64,000 nt of DNA from Salticus scenicus. Lineage: Eukaryota; Arthropoda; Arachnida; Araneae; Salticidae. A model generated the notes under the pieces. It was not told the origin of the DNA. It did not search any database and saw only the letters and a program-made list of their open reading frames with translations. The stretch is from assembly GCA_963930645.1 (NCBI GenBank), contig OZ005649.1, positions 386,313,887 to 386,377,886 of the forward strand, read 5' to 3'. Below are positions 44,457 through 55,790 of the stretch, piece by piece. Position 1 is the first letter of the stretch; every line of letters begins with the position of its first letter. The position numbers and the translations under genes are program-made.

Positions 44457-44712
44457 CACGTTCACGCCGGCGTGGTACACCGGTGGGTCACGGCAAAAGT
44501 ATCCGAACACTAACAATAATCCTTGTCCAAAAAAAGTACACTTAATACTGCTTTGTTAAATAAATCCTTGTCGAATCATGATCTTAATCAGTCTAAGAAC
44601 ATGAATCGATAAGGATTTATTGAACAAAACAGTTTTAAGTATACTTTTTTGATATCAGAATTATTGGCTAGTGCTCAGACACTTTTGAGAAGAATGCGCC
44701 GGCGTGAACGTG
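44457..44712. mobile_element. Chimeric MITE: TTAA-type ends around a CAGTCGG-family interior
   Basis: TTAA flanks both sides (44453-44456 and 44713-44716). Ends CACGTTCACGCCGGCGTG and its inverse CGCCGGCGTGAACGTG resemble piggyBac-type miniature elements, including the one at 54436. The interior is the palindromic body of the CAGTCGG family, but both of that family's own terminal ~15 bases are missing. Confidence 0.7.
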
Positions 44713-44740
44713 TTAAAACAGATTTTCTCGACACTATAGT

Positions 44741-44917
44741 CAGGGCCCGACTTAGACTGTCTGGAGCCCCGGGGCAAGCCTATTCGGGGGGGGGGCCTTG
44801 CAGTGGCATAAGAGGTCTTTAGGTTGCAGAATTTCTGCATACGCCTGTAGGGGGGCCCCTTCCAGAAGGGGGGCCCAGGGCATTTGCCCCGTATGCCCTA
44901 CCGTTAGTCAGGGCCTG
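44741..44917. mobile_element. 177-bp hAT-type MITE
   Basis: CAGGGCCCGACT at the left and AGTCAGGGCCTG at the right, with an exact 8-bp duplication ACTATAGT on both sides (44733-44740 and 44918-44925). Interior has poly-G and GGGGCCCC-type blocks. Confidence 0.88.
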
Positions 44918-45782
44918 ACTATAGTGAGAAAAGGTCGTCCTTGTATAATCTATATTTACTCTTATTTATTTATTTTAGTATTTTTATCTTAATGTATACA
45001 TTTTGCGTATTATAAATTTATTCTTAAAACTTTCCGAAGTCTGAACTATTTTTTGACTTATTTGTAAGTCAGTGACTTATTTATAAGTTTTTTTTTTTTT
45101 TTCTGCAATGTATAAAACATTCAGGTATTTTTATTTAAATACTTAGAAATTGAATAGTGGTTTCTATCTCCTCATTCTTAATTTTATTTTTTAATTAATT
45201 ATGGATGAATTTGATGTAAGGAATCGGAATCTGAAATTGGATGAATTTAAAAATTAGACAATCATGCAAAACTGTGTCAAGAAAACGGGCTCCGACTTTC
45301 TCAGATTTAATAAAACTATCGTGAATGAATTCCAGTGCTTAGATCTAAAACCAATTGTTTGGGTTGCAATGCAAATCGCTTCATTTCACACTCCCTCTAA
45401 CTTTTTTCCATCTAATTTGAAAAAGATCTTGTCTTCATTTATTATCACAATACAAATCAAAGCATATATTTATTAAAAATCAATGTTTTAGCAACTTAAG
45501 GTGTTTTTACACAAAGTTAAAATCCTTAAAGAAGATTACTTTTAGTTTACATACTTTTAATATTACTTTTAATATACACACATGCCTTAAAAGAGAGAAA
45601 ATCAAAAATTAATTTATGATTTTCGCTTTTTTCTTCCATTTTGTTTTGTTTATTTTATTTTTCCTTGAGTTTTTGCGCAATGTTAAAATTTATTTGGCGG
45701 CGCTAGGCGACTGTCTAGCATCGCCAAATGGTAAAGCGGGCCTTGGTGGAAAGCGACCGGCAAACCAGTGCCGTAAAGGTTA

Positions 45783-45987
45783 CAGTCGGCAGGAAAAGTC
45801 TCCGAACACTAGCAAAAATTCCTATGTAAAAAAAGTACACTTAATACAGTTTTGTTAAATAAATCCTTGTCGAATCCTGTTCCTAGTCAGTCTAAGAACA
45901 TGAGGATTTATTTAACAAAACAGTGCTAAGTATACTTTTTTTACATAGGAATTTTTGCTAGTGCTCGGATACTTTTGTTGCCGACTG
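45783..45987. mobile_element. CAGTCGG palindromic MITE, copy 5
   Basis: TA-flanked. Ends CAGTCGGCAGGAAAAGTCTC and GTTGCCGACTG, intermediate between the GTAAC and GCAGC end types. Confidence 0.85.
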
Positions 45988-46049
45988 TAAGCCTCTCTCC
46001 AGAGGTCCGTGCTTTTGAATTTATTGCTTGAAAAACCGAAACTAATGTA

Positions 46050-46262
46050 CAGTCGGTAACAAAAGTCTCCAAACACTAGCAAAAATTCCTATGTAAAAAA
46101 AGTTCACTTAATACAGTTTTGTTAAATAAATCCTTGTCGAATCCTGTTCTTAGTCAGTATAAAAACAGTATTCGACAAGGATTTATTTAACAAAACTGTA
46201 TTAAGTGTACTTTTTTTACATAGGAATTTTTGCTAGTGTTCAGAGACTTTTGTTACCGACTG
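46050..46262. mobile_element. CAGTCGG palindromic MITE, copy 6
   Basis: TA-flanked, GTAAC end type. Arms are almost perfect inverses (AATACAGTTTTGTTAAATAA and inverse). Confidence 0.88.
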
Positions 46263-46579
46263 TATTTGTTAGTAATTTATGTGCTTAGATCACGTGACTG
46301 AGCAGACGAAACTATGAAAAGCCAACCAACTCTTATGCAATGTTTACGGTTTGTGTAAAAAAATCGATCGCAGCGTTTTCTGGGAGGTTTAATTTTTTAA
46401 CAGTATTTTAGGCATTCGGTTATAAGCGCTTGCCTCACTGTGTGTGTGTATTCTAGACACTGTAGTATAGCACTAGTAGAGATGCAAAAAACCCGAGAGA
46501 TTTGAAACAAGGGAAAAATCCTAGGACTTAGGGAATAAACCAGAACTTATGAGAACTTTGGGAATTTTAACTAATTCTA

Positions 46580-46692
46580 GTTCTTAGTCTAATAATCTGA
46601 TTCGACAAGGATTTATTTAACAAAACAGTATTAAGTGCGCTTCTTTTACATAAGAATTTTTGCTAGTGCTCGGATACTTTTGCTGCCGACTG
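46580..46692. mobile_element. CAGTCGG MITE, right half only
   Basis: Starts near the palindrome centre (TTCTTAGTCT) and ends GCTGCCGACTG-TA. The left arm is missing, which suggests deletion across the hairpin centre. Confidence 0.75.
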
Positions 46693-47046
46693 TAGTAACT
46701 TTTTAATTTCAAAAATTAAAATCACGTATTCAGTAGACTATATGTCCAAAATATGGTTGTAATGCAATGTAATCTGGTTGGTAGTAGAATAGGATCTAAT
46801 CGGTTGTCATCCAATCCAGCGAAGGATAAAATGACCATCTTTTAAAACACTGATTTGAGGAGAAATTAACGCGTGTCCTCAAATAGTGACTATTTTCGGG
46901 ACATTGAAAAGAATATTTGAGGACATTTTCGAAGACATGTGAGAAGTAAGATCGATATCTATATGCATTTTTTTAAATAACCTGATTCATACAGGGCAAA
47001 ATGTATTAAAATGCCTTTTAAGGAGATTTCCAGGGCATAGCACATA

Positions 47047-47261
47047 CAGTCGGCTGCAAAATTATTCGAGCACTAGCAATAATCCTTGCCAAAAAAAAAG
47101 TACACTTAATACAGCTTTGTTAAATAAATCCTTGTCGAGTCATGTTCTTAATCAGTTTAAGAACATGATTCGACAAGGATTTTCTTAGCAAAACAGTCTT
47201 AAGTGTACTTTTTAAATATAGGAATTATTGGCTAGTGCTCGAATAATTTTGCAGCCGACTG
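47047..47261. mobile_element. CAGTCGG palindromic MITE, copy 7 (GCTGC/GCAGC type)
   Basis: TA-flanked. Ends CAGTCGGCTGCAAAATTATT and the inverse. Second subfamily, with ATTATTCGAGCACTAGCAAT instead of GTGTCCGAACACTAGCAAAA. Confidence 0.85.
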
Positions 47262-47463
47262 TAAGTATACTCTAAATGCGCTGTTTAAAAAGAGTTACTT
47301 TGATTCATAAAGAGCAAAATAGCCTAAAATACCCTTTTATGTCGAAAATTCTTAAACTGAAGGGATATTTATACAAATAAATCCATCCCAGCAATCTATT
47401 TTTAAATCATAAAAATAAATCTATGTAAACATTTATATCATAGCCATTTTAATAACAGAATTA

Positions 47464-47675
47464 CAGTCGGTAACAAAAGGGTCCGAACACTAGCGAAAAT
47501 TCCTATGCAAAAAAAGTACACTTCATACGGTTTTGTTAAATAAATTCTTGTCGAATCCTTGTCTTAGTCAGTGTAAGAACATGATTCGATAAAGATTTAT
47601 TTAACAAAACCGTATGAAGTGTACTTTTTTACATAGGAATTTTTGCTAGTGTTCGGACACTTTTGTTACCGACTG
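47464..47675. mobile_element. CAGTCGG palindromic MITE, copy 8
   Basis: TA-flanked, GTAAC type, nearly identical to copy 2. Confidence 0.88.
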
Positions 47676-48199
47676 TACATATATAGCTGTTGTTTTTTTC
47701 GATATTATTTCACAATACAAATCGTGTTTGACCTATTATTGCTATTTTAGGAAAATTTTCGTTAAAAGAGTTTTCTGTAGTAAAATTCAGCAAAGTAAGA
47801 ATCCGTGTATTAATTTATAGCCCACAACGGCTTTTATTTCACACTTTTGCTGCTCCCCATAAATGTGTCGTGTATGCATGAGATCACGATTTTTATGAGA
47901 AATAGATAAAAATTGTTTAATTTGAGGACTTTTCATGCACCCAAACATTCGAAGTTTCTTCGAGGACAAAAAGTTAACAGATTGAAAATTCGGGAACAAT
48001 CCCCAAATTTTGAGGACATTTGGTCACCTTAGCATAGGATATCCTAAACTAAGAAGATCAGTTATCCTCTTTTTCAAACAGGGGACTAAAAGTGTCCTCG
48101 TTTTACGTTTTTTGTCCTCTTTTTCAAATGAAAAAATTCTTTAGTCTTCAACTTCGAAAGATTCGCAAAACTGGGAAACTGAATTGTCTGTTTCCTATA

Positions 48200-48409
48200 C
48201 AGTCGGCAGCAAAATTAATGAAGCACTAGCAATAATTCTTGTTTAAAAGATGGACACCTAATACTGTTTTGTTAAAATACTTGTCGAGTCATGATCTTAG
48301 TTTTATGCTGTTTATAAAAAAGTAATTTGATGATAAATATTAGTGATCAAAATAAAAAAAGATATATGAAAAATGTCGATGTGTGCTTCAATAATTTTGC
48401 TGCCGACTG
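48200..48409. mobile_element. CAGTCGG-type MITE, copy 9 (different interior)
   Basis: TA-flanked, GCAGC ends, but the centre (ATTTGATGATAAATATTAGT) is unrelated to the other copies and the palindrome is confined to the ends. Shares its right TA with copy 10. Confidence 0.8.
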
Positions 48410-48411
48410 TA

Positions 48412-48624
48412 CAGTTGGTAACAAAAGTGTCCGAACACTAGCAAAAATTCCTATGTAAAAAAAGTACACTTCATATGGTTTTGTTAAATAAATCCTTATC
48501 GAATCATGTTCTGACCATGACTAAGAACAGGATTCGACAAGGATTTATTTAACAAAACCGTATGAAGTGTACTTTTTTTGCATAGGAATTTTTGCTAGTG
48601 TTCGGACACTTTTGTTACCGACTG
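48412..48624. mobile_element. CAGTCGG palindromic MITE, copy 10
   Basis: Begins directly after the TA that ends copy 9 (CAGTTGGTAACAAAAGTGTC). GTAAC type, ends TA at 48625-48626. Confidence 0.87.
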
Positions 48625-48754
48625 TACCGAACAGGGAACAGGAATTATTTTCTGCGTTAGATTCGCAAAAGACCAACTTTCTAATGAACTTACCAAAGCA
48701 CATTATGTTTATGTCTATTCAGGTTCTTCGAATTACAAAGAGGTATTGCCTATA

Positions 48755-48925
48755 GGGCAGTTCCTTGTTTGTAAACAAACATATCAACTTTTATGAGTGG
48801 TTGGCAAAAAGGCTTGGGAAAAGCATAGCGATGGCGGATCACCAACGGAAAATCAATGGTGGGCGGGGCGCGGGAAAGTCGAGCGCGCTTTTTTGCCAAC
48901 CACCAGACGTCACGAGGAAATGCTC
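48755..48925. mobile_element. 171-bp CpG-rich MITE, copy 1
   Basis: Ends GGGCAGTTCCT and AGGAAATGCTC are imperfect inverses and TA flanks both. The interior is strikingly GC- and CpG-rich (GATGGCGGATCACC, GGGCGGGGCGCGGGAAAG) and includes GACGTCAC. An equally long copy lies at 57530-57700 with only a few differences seen by eye. The open frame inside (MADHQRKINGGRG...) is probably incidental. Confidence 0.75.
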
Positions 48926-49023
48926 TATATTAGTACTGCTCTTTGATCCAGAATACAGAATCATTCCTCACAAAAATATGCAAAAGTTAGTTGAATTTAT
49001 TCTATGTCTTCCTGGCATAAATA

Positions 49024-49460
49024 CAGTCGGCAGAAAAAATATTGAAGCATAAGCACACATCCGCATATTTCATTTTTTTTTTTTTTTAGTTTGATCGCTA
49101 ATTGTTATTATCGGCTTACCTTTTTACAAACAACATAAGACTAAGATCATGACTCGATAAATATTTACTTATAGTCGGCAGCAAAAATATCCGAGCACTA
49201 GCAATAATCCCTGTCTAAAAAAAGTACACTTAATACTGCTTTGTTAAATAAATCTTTGTCGAGTCATGTTCTTAGTCAGTCTAAGAACATGATTCGACAA
49301 GGATTTGCTCAACAAAATAGTATTAAGTGTACTTTTTTGACATCGGAATTATTGGCTAGTGCTCGGATACTTTTGCTGCCGACTGTAACAAAACAGTATT
49401 AGGTGCACATCTTTTAAACAGGAATTATTGCTAGCGCTTCAATAATTTTCCTGCCGGCTG
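49024..49460. mobile_element. CAGTCGG-type MITE, copy 11, interrupted by copy 12
   Basis: Left part 49024-49171 and right part 49388-49460 rejoin at ...TTTACTTA/ACAAAACAG, which restores a normal family interior. Its interior resembles copy 9. The middle is a separate full copy. Confidence 0.8.
49172..49385. mobile_element. CAGTCGG palindromic MITE, copy 12, nested
   Basis: TA on both sides (49170-49171 and 49386-49387). First base is T instead of C (TAGTCGGCAGC). GCAGC subfamily, full palindrome. Confidence 0.85.
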
Positions 49461-49464
49461 TATT

Positions 49465-49763
49465 CTAGATTGACCATATTTTTTTCATTGAATTTGGGGA
49501 CAAAAATGGCGGTGTCCTCGAATTTCAAAGACAATAAATAAATAAATAATTAAATCACCTTAATTTGTAAAATTTTACTAATTTTTATGTAGAAAGCACC
49601 TAAAAGAACTTATTTTAGCTTATTTATTATACATATAATAAATTATTATAATAAAACATTAATAATTTTATAAACGGCGTCCCCAAATGTATTATAATTT
49701 TTTTGGGGACGAAGGTAGTTTTCGAGGACTGTCCTCGAGATTCGAGGACATATGGTCAGCCTA
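49465..49763. mobile_element. Miniature TIR element (TAG-TGACCATAT)
   Basis: Left TAGATTGACCATAT and right ATATGGTCAGCCTA are inverse with two mismatches. Both arms hold GTCCTCGA words. Typical of animal hAT miniature elements, but no 8-bp duplication was found. Confidence 0.55.
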
Positions 49764-49894
49764 CCCCTAACAGCACAGTTAGGCTTAACATATCCACAGT
49801 ACATCTTAAGGACGTTTCTGGGATGTCTTTTCATCCAGAAGACATCTTGAAGATATCCTGGGGAAGCGATGTGCTGTCTGGGACTGTACTCCTA

Positions 49895-50102
49895 CAGTCG
49901 GTAACAAAAGTGTCCGAACACTAGCAAAAATTCCTGTGTAAAAAAAGTACACTTAATACTGTTTTGCTAAATAAATCCTTGTCGAATCCTGTTCTTATTC
50001 AGTCTAAGAACAGGATTCGACAAGGATTCATTTAGCAAAACTGTATTAAGCGTACATACATAGGAATTTTTGCTAGTGTTCGGACATTTCTGTTACCAAC
50101 TG
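49895..50102. mobile_element. CAGTCGG palindromic MITE, copy 13
   Basis: TA-flanked, GTAAC type. Last bases mutated (ACCAACTG). Confidence 0.86.
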
Positions 50103-50309
50103 TACAGAGCGAGTGTTTCCTTCAATGAACAAAATGTGGACATGTGAAAAAAAATCAGCTTCATACAGAAAAAAAAAAAAAAAAAAACTAATTAATTTTA
50201 AAGATTAATATAGATTACGCTTGCGAGGACATTTATAAAATAATGACGAAGAACGACTGTTTTTTTATATACAGGCTTTACTATAGGGCATCCATTGGAG
50301 ATTCGTGAT

Positions 50310-50604
50310 CGGCTGTATTCACCAATAACTTCAACTCCCGGTTGAACACGAAAATTTGAAAAGCGCATAAAGTCAGGGTACAACTTTATATCAAAATTTG
50401 ATGCGTTGTTTATGCCATCTAGCGGCATAGTTACTTTCCAATTTTTTATCGTAAAATAATCAATCAAAGATTTTATGAAATCTCCGCGCTAAATGGCAGA
50501 AGAAGCTGGTCATTTTTTTTAGAAAGCTGCACCCTGCCTTTGGACGCTTTTCAGGTTTTTGCATTGAACCGGGAGTTGAAGTTAATGGTGAATAGGGCCG
50601 TTAG
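50310..50604. repeat. Foldback element with ~57-base arms
   Basis: About 50310-50366 (TTCACCAATAACTTCAACTC...) recurs inverted at 50548-50604 (GGGAGTTGAAGTTAATGGTG). Between them is a GC-richer part with TGCCATCTAGCGGCATAG. Open frames on both strands here are created by the inversion. Confidence 0.6.
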
Positions 50605-50609
50605 TCATA

Positions 50610-50806
50610 CGATTCAGTTTATCGACACTTTTTACTGTAACCTTTTCGTATCAGAATTTTGTTTACACAAATCGGAACTTTATGTTTTTGCGCCTCTGCT
50701 TCTCGTGTGTGTTTATTGTATTGGTACTGGAAAGAAATTTTTTGATATTTTGAAAGAGAATGTGGTTTTGCGACTATTTACCAAATTCCATATATCATGC
50801 GTTTTT

Positions 50807-50841
<35 letters not shown>

Positions 50842-51242
50842 TACATGCATCGTAGTGATTGCCGCTGTAGAAATTTCCATGCATTTTCAGATTCGTGTAC
50901 GACGAATTAGCAGCATCCAGTGATGCTTTTTTAATGCATACGAAGCACGAAGCGTTACAGTTTTGGGACTTGCAATATATTTCCGATGCACAATGGTATT
51001 TGATAGATAATTACTTAAAGCCTATTTTGCTATATATGTGTATTGCACAGAACATAAAGACATTAATAAACATTATTCAAATACATAAAACCTTTGTTCT
51101 TGTAGAACAAAGTATTATTAGTTTAATTTATTGGTTTGCAAGACCCCACAAAGTTATTCAAATACTGTATAAATGGAAGTTTTCCATTGTAAATTTTTAG
51201 TGTTATGAGAATTTCTTTGATACACTATATAGTAGGTAAGCA

Positions 51243-51273
<31 letters not shown>

Positions 51274-52490
51274 CCCCTTATATATATATAAAAAAAAAAA
51301 AAAAAAAAGACGACTACACACACGTCTACAGACACGTGTAGCCCGTCGGCTATCTTTAATGCTTTCTCTTCTGAAATTAGGCTATAAAAATGCTTTTATG
51401 ATAATCTTTACTTCACAGTGGAAAACTAAATATATATTTATAACTTTATTATTTTTGGATAGTGCATAGGGTTACTCAAAATCAATATATTGTATTGCTT
51501 CTCTTCTCCTTCAAAAAAAAAAAAAAAAAAAAAGAAAAAAAAAGAAAAAAAGAAAGGAGCCTTTTTTTTTTTTTTCGCAATAATACAAAATTAATTATTT
51601 CAAAGCGCCATTACTGAGTTAAAATACATTTGAAGGTTAAAGGGCGTAATGTGTTACGTACAAGTATAGTTGGAAAATGTTTATAAACCATGCGAACCCC
51701 ATGATTTTTCTACCTTGTTTTTTTAAAACCATGATAAAAATATATACTAAATTTTCGTAATAACCATTGTTAAAATAATAATAAAAATTGTTGTTTTCCC
51801 CTTTTTCATATGAGAATAATTTAAATAAAGCTTAAACTATTTAAATTATAAAATAAATAGAAAATATCTTAATAGATTAACTTTAGTGTGTTTAATATTA
51901 TGTGCCTTATGTCTAATTTATGAAATTCGTTTTATTATCAAATATTTAGTCTATTTTTATTATTAAATAAAAATTATTGTTGCTTTTATTTCATATAATG
52001 GTTCATAGATGGCAGCACTATTAAATTAATTTTATTGATTTTTTAAAGAGAAAAAAAAAAGAAATATTTCTTACTGCGCTATCCTGAAGTTTCCTTTTTT
52101 AGTAGTTAGTATCATTACATAAGTATCGTTCGGTACCGTAATTTCTTTTATCGTCGATAAAATTTATTTGTTGCATAGCACATATAAATGTATGGTCGCA
52201 TTCGCATGGTTAAGTGATTCGGTACAAAAGACGTATGCAAGATTTTCTAAAAAGGAGAAGGACTGTTTTTCATGATATGATTTCTATATTTTTTCATCAG
52301 ATGAGAAAAATGTTTGCGGAATCTCAAAAATCTAGAAGTAATTACCCTTTACCTTTTATCTTCATTATACAATCGCCATTGTTTTCTCTGACACATTAAT
52401 GAGATATGCCCAAAGATGCATTTCAAAATGTTTTAGTGTAACTCAAGTAAGATTTTAGTGAATGTAATTGAAATAAAACAGAGGGTTGAG
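50610..52490. other. AT-rich stretch with long homopolymers
   Basis: T tracts at about 50812-50839 and 51245-51273, A tracts near 51291 and 51513. The two plus-strand frames at 50540-50923 and 50895-51200 look like composition artefacts. No gene recognised. Confidence 0.4.
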
Positions 52491-52494
52491 TAGT

Positions 52495-52727
52495 TGGATT
52501 GGGTTGTGGAAATTAAGCCCGATTGACTGAACTAGGGTCCTAGTGCCTGAGGGGGAGTACCCTCCGTGGGGTCTTTCTAAGGGATCCTAGCCCATATTTA
52601 CGCGTGTTTCGGAGAAAAACCACAAAAAACTCTGAACGGCTAGCCGACGAGTACGACCTGAGATCGAACCCGGCACTTCACGTCTACCAGCTTTGAGTGC
52701 AGAACCGCTCGGTCACTGGTGGGCCAA
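52495..52727 (-). mobile_element. SINE family 1, minus-strand copy
   Basis: Reading the minus strand: GGCCCACCAGTGACCGAGCG, CTGGTAGACGTG, GGGTTCGATCTCAGG (good B-box), CTAGCCGTTC, then AAATATGGGCTAGGATCC and CCCACGGAGGGTACTCCC. This is the best B-box in the family. Confidence 0.82.
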
Positions 52728-53093
52728 AATAAAAAAGAGAAATGTAAATAAAAATAGTAAAAACAGAAAACTATAGTAAATAGTATACCAATTTATCTAT
52801 GGTATTATAACTAACGGAATACCTATTTGCAGTGAACTAACTAGAAAATTTTGCTCTATTTTATCAAAACAATAATGATTTCTCTAGTTTTCGCTATACT
52901 GAAACGTTTCAAACTGTAATATCTATGTATGGAAATCTTTTCATTTTTTTCTTTTTCTTTTATTATTATTATTATTATTATTATTTATTAATAATAATCT
53001 ATTGATTTTTTTAGACCCACTGAATAAAAATAACTTTGAAAATAAATAATTTTATAAGTGTAAATGCGCAATCATTATTTCGGATTAAATTAA

Positions 53094-53714
53094 GGGGGTT
53101 CGGGACACCAAATTTTTGTTTTTATTATTTAGTGATGAATTGCTGTAATTATTTTTTCTGAAATTGAAGCTTTTTTGACGATGAAGTTGAGCAAGAAAGA
53201 ATCTTTAAAAAATTTTAAATAAAATTTTAAAAATTAAAATAAAATTTTAAAAATTAAAATTCTTTGATAAATTTAAAAATTGTTATATCTCATGAACTAA
53301 TGGTTCAATTTACAAACTTTTTTCACCTTTATATACAGAAAGGATTTATCTTCAATTTGTCGTCTGGATTTCTGATTATAATAATAAATTTTTTAAATAT
53401 TAATTTTAATTTGAAAAAAGTTCTTATTTCATGCATAACTTTTGGATTACCAAAAAAGTTTTGCTCCTAATTAAAAATCCCGTAGACAAATTGAAGATAA
53501 ATCTTTTCTGTATATAAGAGTGAAAAAACGTTTGTAAATTGAACCATTAGTTCATGAGATATAACAAATTTTAAATTTTTAAAATTTTATTTAAAATTTT
53601 TTTAAGATTCTTTCTTGCTCAACTTCATCGTCAAAAAAGTTCCAATTTCAGAAAAAATAATTACAGCAATTCATCAATAAATAATCAAAACAAAATTTGG
53701 TGTCCCAGACCCCC
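53094..53714. mobile_element. TTAA-flanked foldback element
   Basis: TTAA at 53090-53093 and 53715-53718. Arms of about 240-265 bases begin GGGGGTTCGGGACACCAAAT on the left and the inverse ATTTGGTGTCCCAGACCCCC on the right, and stay inverse through TGACGATGAAGTTGAGCAAG and CATGAACTAATGGTTCAATT. The central loop is about 110 bases. TTAA targets are used by piggyBac and Kolobok elements. Confidence 0.85.
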
Positions 53715-53756
53715 TTAATTAAGCTGAACCCTTCACCAGGCAAAATCTCTGTCGGT

Positions 53757-53992
53757 GTTGGAGTTTGGGAGTAAGGCCGATTGATATTTGAGGGTTATAT
53801 GCCTATGGTGATGTGCCCTCTGTAGAAGTCTTTCTAAAGGGTCATAACCTCTATTTCCCTCGTATTGAGGGAAGCCACTGTAAACTCCAAATGGCTAGGT
53901 CAACAAGCGCGACCTGGAATCGAATCCGGTACTTCCCGTTCCCGCCAACCAGCTTTGAACGTAGAACAGTCCAGCCACTGGTGGGACCAAAT
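53757..53992 (-). mobile_element. SINE family 1, minus-strand copy
   Basis: Reading the minus strand: GGTCCCACCAGTGGCTGGAC, AAGCTGGTTGGC, GGATTCGATTCCAGGTC, CTAGCCATTTGG and GAAAGACTTCTACAGAGGGC. Diverged from the copy at 52.5 kb. Short open frames on both strands here are chance. Confidence 0.78.
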
Positions 53993-54183
53993 CACCATCG
54001 GATGTTCCACATTGAAAATGGAGTAATTACTTCCGCTTCCGCTGGTTTGTGTACAGGGACAACTGAAAATATTCCAAGTCATTGCATTCTATGAGAGGTG
54101 ATTCTGTAAACCATATTTTATAACACCATTATTATTTTGCACAAATCTTAGTGAAATTGGAATTTATTATTCATATGCACAAG

Positions 54184-54218
<35 letters not shown>

Positions 54219-54435
54219 TTCTTTAACATATAGTATAATTGCATTTTCCTTTAGTAAGCATTTTTATTACTTTCTAACAATGTTTGAAAGTGATTATGAT
54301 TTGAATTCATCTATCTGTCTGTTTTTCAATCCGTCTGTCCGCTTTTAACCTCTGTAAATATTTTCGGAATTCCTTCAAAGTGATATATATTGATCAAATT
54401 TCCTATGGAACGTTTCCTATTTAAAATGGAATTAA

Positions 54436-54823
54436 CACGTTGAGCGCCATGTCAGCCATTCTAAATTCTAGACATTTTGTCATATATCTCTAAGTACTGA
54501 AGGAATCATCTTGAAACTTTAGGAGTGTACAGAACATGTTATACTTCAAACATTTCAGTGAAAGTTTTACCCCGAGAGTAAAAGCAGTACCAATAAAAAA
54601 TTAAAACGTTGAACGCCCCGTGAGCCATCGGTGGCTGACAGTGTCAAATAGGATATAAAGCCGCGTCAACCATCGGTGGCGAATATAAAATAGGATATAA
54701 AACTAAAAATATTACATTTAATGATTGAAAATTTATTAAAAATTTGCTTAATTTTTATTTATTACAGGAGGAATCATTATGGAATTTTAATGGATTTTAA
54801 GAATTTGCGTGGCACTCAACGTG
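54436..54823. mobile_element. piggyBac-type MITE
   Basis: TTAA at both sides (54432-54435 and 54824-54827). Ends CACGTTGAGCGCC and GGCACTCAACGTG are inverse with one mismatch. Inside, GTTGAACGCC and GCCATCGGTGGC with ATAGGATATAAA are repeated, indicating an internal partial duplication. Confidence 0.78.
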
Positions 54824-55339
54824 TTAATAGCACAACTGGTTTGTGTACAGGTACACCCATAGCATTGCTTTTTTTTTTTTTTTTTTTTTTTTGATAGGCA
54901 TTTTTATAAATCCTAATTTAAATAACTTTCTATTTCAAAAATCATAATGAAATTGATATTTATTATTTATATGCTAAAAAAAAAAAAAAAAAAAAAAAAA
55001 TACATTTTGTATATAATACGGTATGTTTGTCATTCAGATTTACACGGCTACATTTGGAAATTGCTGAACTGAATTTTTGTTTGTGTTAAACGTTTTTGGC
55101 AATTTCCAACAATGTTTAAGAGTGATTATAAATTCAGTGAGTCTATCTGTCTGCTTTTCCGTCTTGTTCTCTGTCCGTTGCGTGATAGTGTAGGCAAAAA
55201 ACGTTAATGGTTAAACGATGCAACTAACACGTAGAGTTGGAAAGTATTAATAATCAATGCTAACCACATACTTTTTCGTTCTTGTTTAATTAAAAGTTTT
55301 ATTCGTATTTTTAGCCGCAGAACGCAATAACACAGACCG

Positions 55340-55790
55340 ACAAAATTGAAGTTGACAAAATTTGATTTGATGATTTCAGCTAATCTTTATGTTTTTTGAT
55401 ATGCTGAAACCGAAAATGCAGCCCATTTTTCTCTGTCACGTATAGATATTTGTCAATACAGGGTGTTTACCGACACGGTTTCTTACATATACCATCATAA
55501 CAATCGGTTGGTTGGTTGGTTGATATGGTTTTAAGTCGCTCTAGTGCTTCACAATTACAACAATAGGCCTCTATTATTAATTAATCATGGAAACATACTA
55601 TAAAACTTACCATATAATTATATTGGTGGAAGAGTAATGGAAGAAATTGCATAGAAAGGCACCCTGTATTGACAAAAATCTATACGTGATACAGAAAAAC
55701 TGGTTTCATTTTCGGTTTCAGCACACCAAAAAACATAAAGATCAGCCCAAATTATAAAATCAAAATTTTACATGTCAACCTGTGTAATTG
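55340..55790. repeat. Foldback element with ~120-base arms
   Basis: Left arm about 55344-55467 and right arm about 55664-55787 share, inverted, TCTTTATGTTTTTTG, GCTGAAACCGAAAATG, TCACGTATAGAT and TTGTCAATACAGGGTG. The loop carries a (GGTT)n repeat. Confidence 0.65.

Noticed and set aside
46815..48035. A hAT-like element from ATGACCATCT to GGTCACCTTA
   Set aside because: The ends share words with the 49465-49763 element, but the inverted match is weak and no target duplication was found.
48765..49052. 95-codon frame starting in the CpG-rich MITE
   Set aside because: The shared part is the MITE itself; the frames diverge completely once outside it, so no protein is conserved.
50540..51200. 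Overlapping plus-strand frames of 127 and 101 codons
   Set aside because: They cross a foldback arm and a 28-base T tract, lack domain features, and overlap each other.
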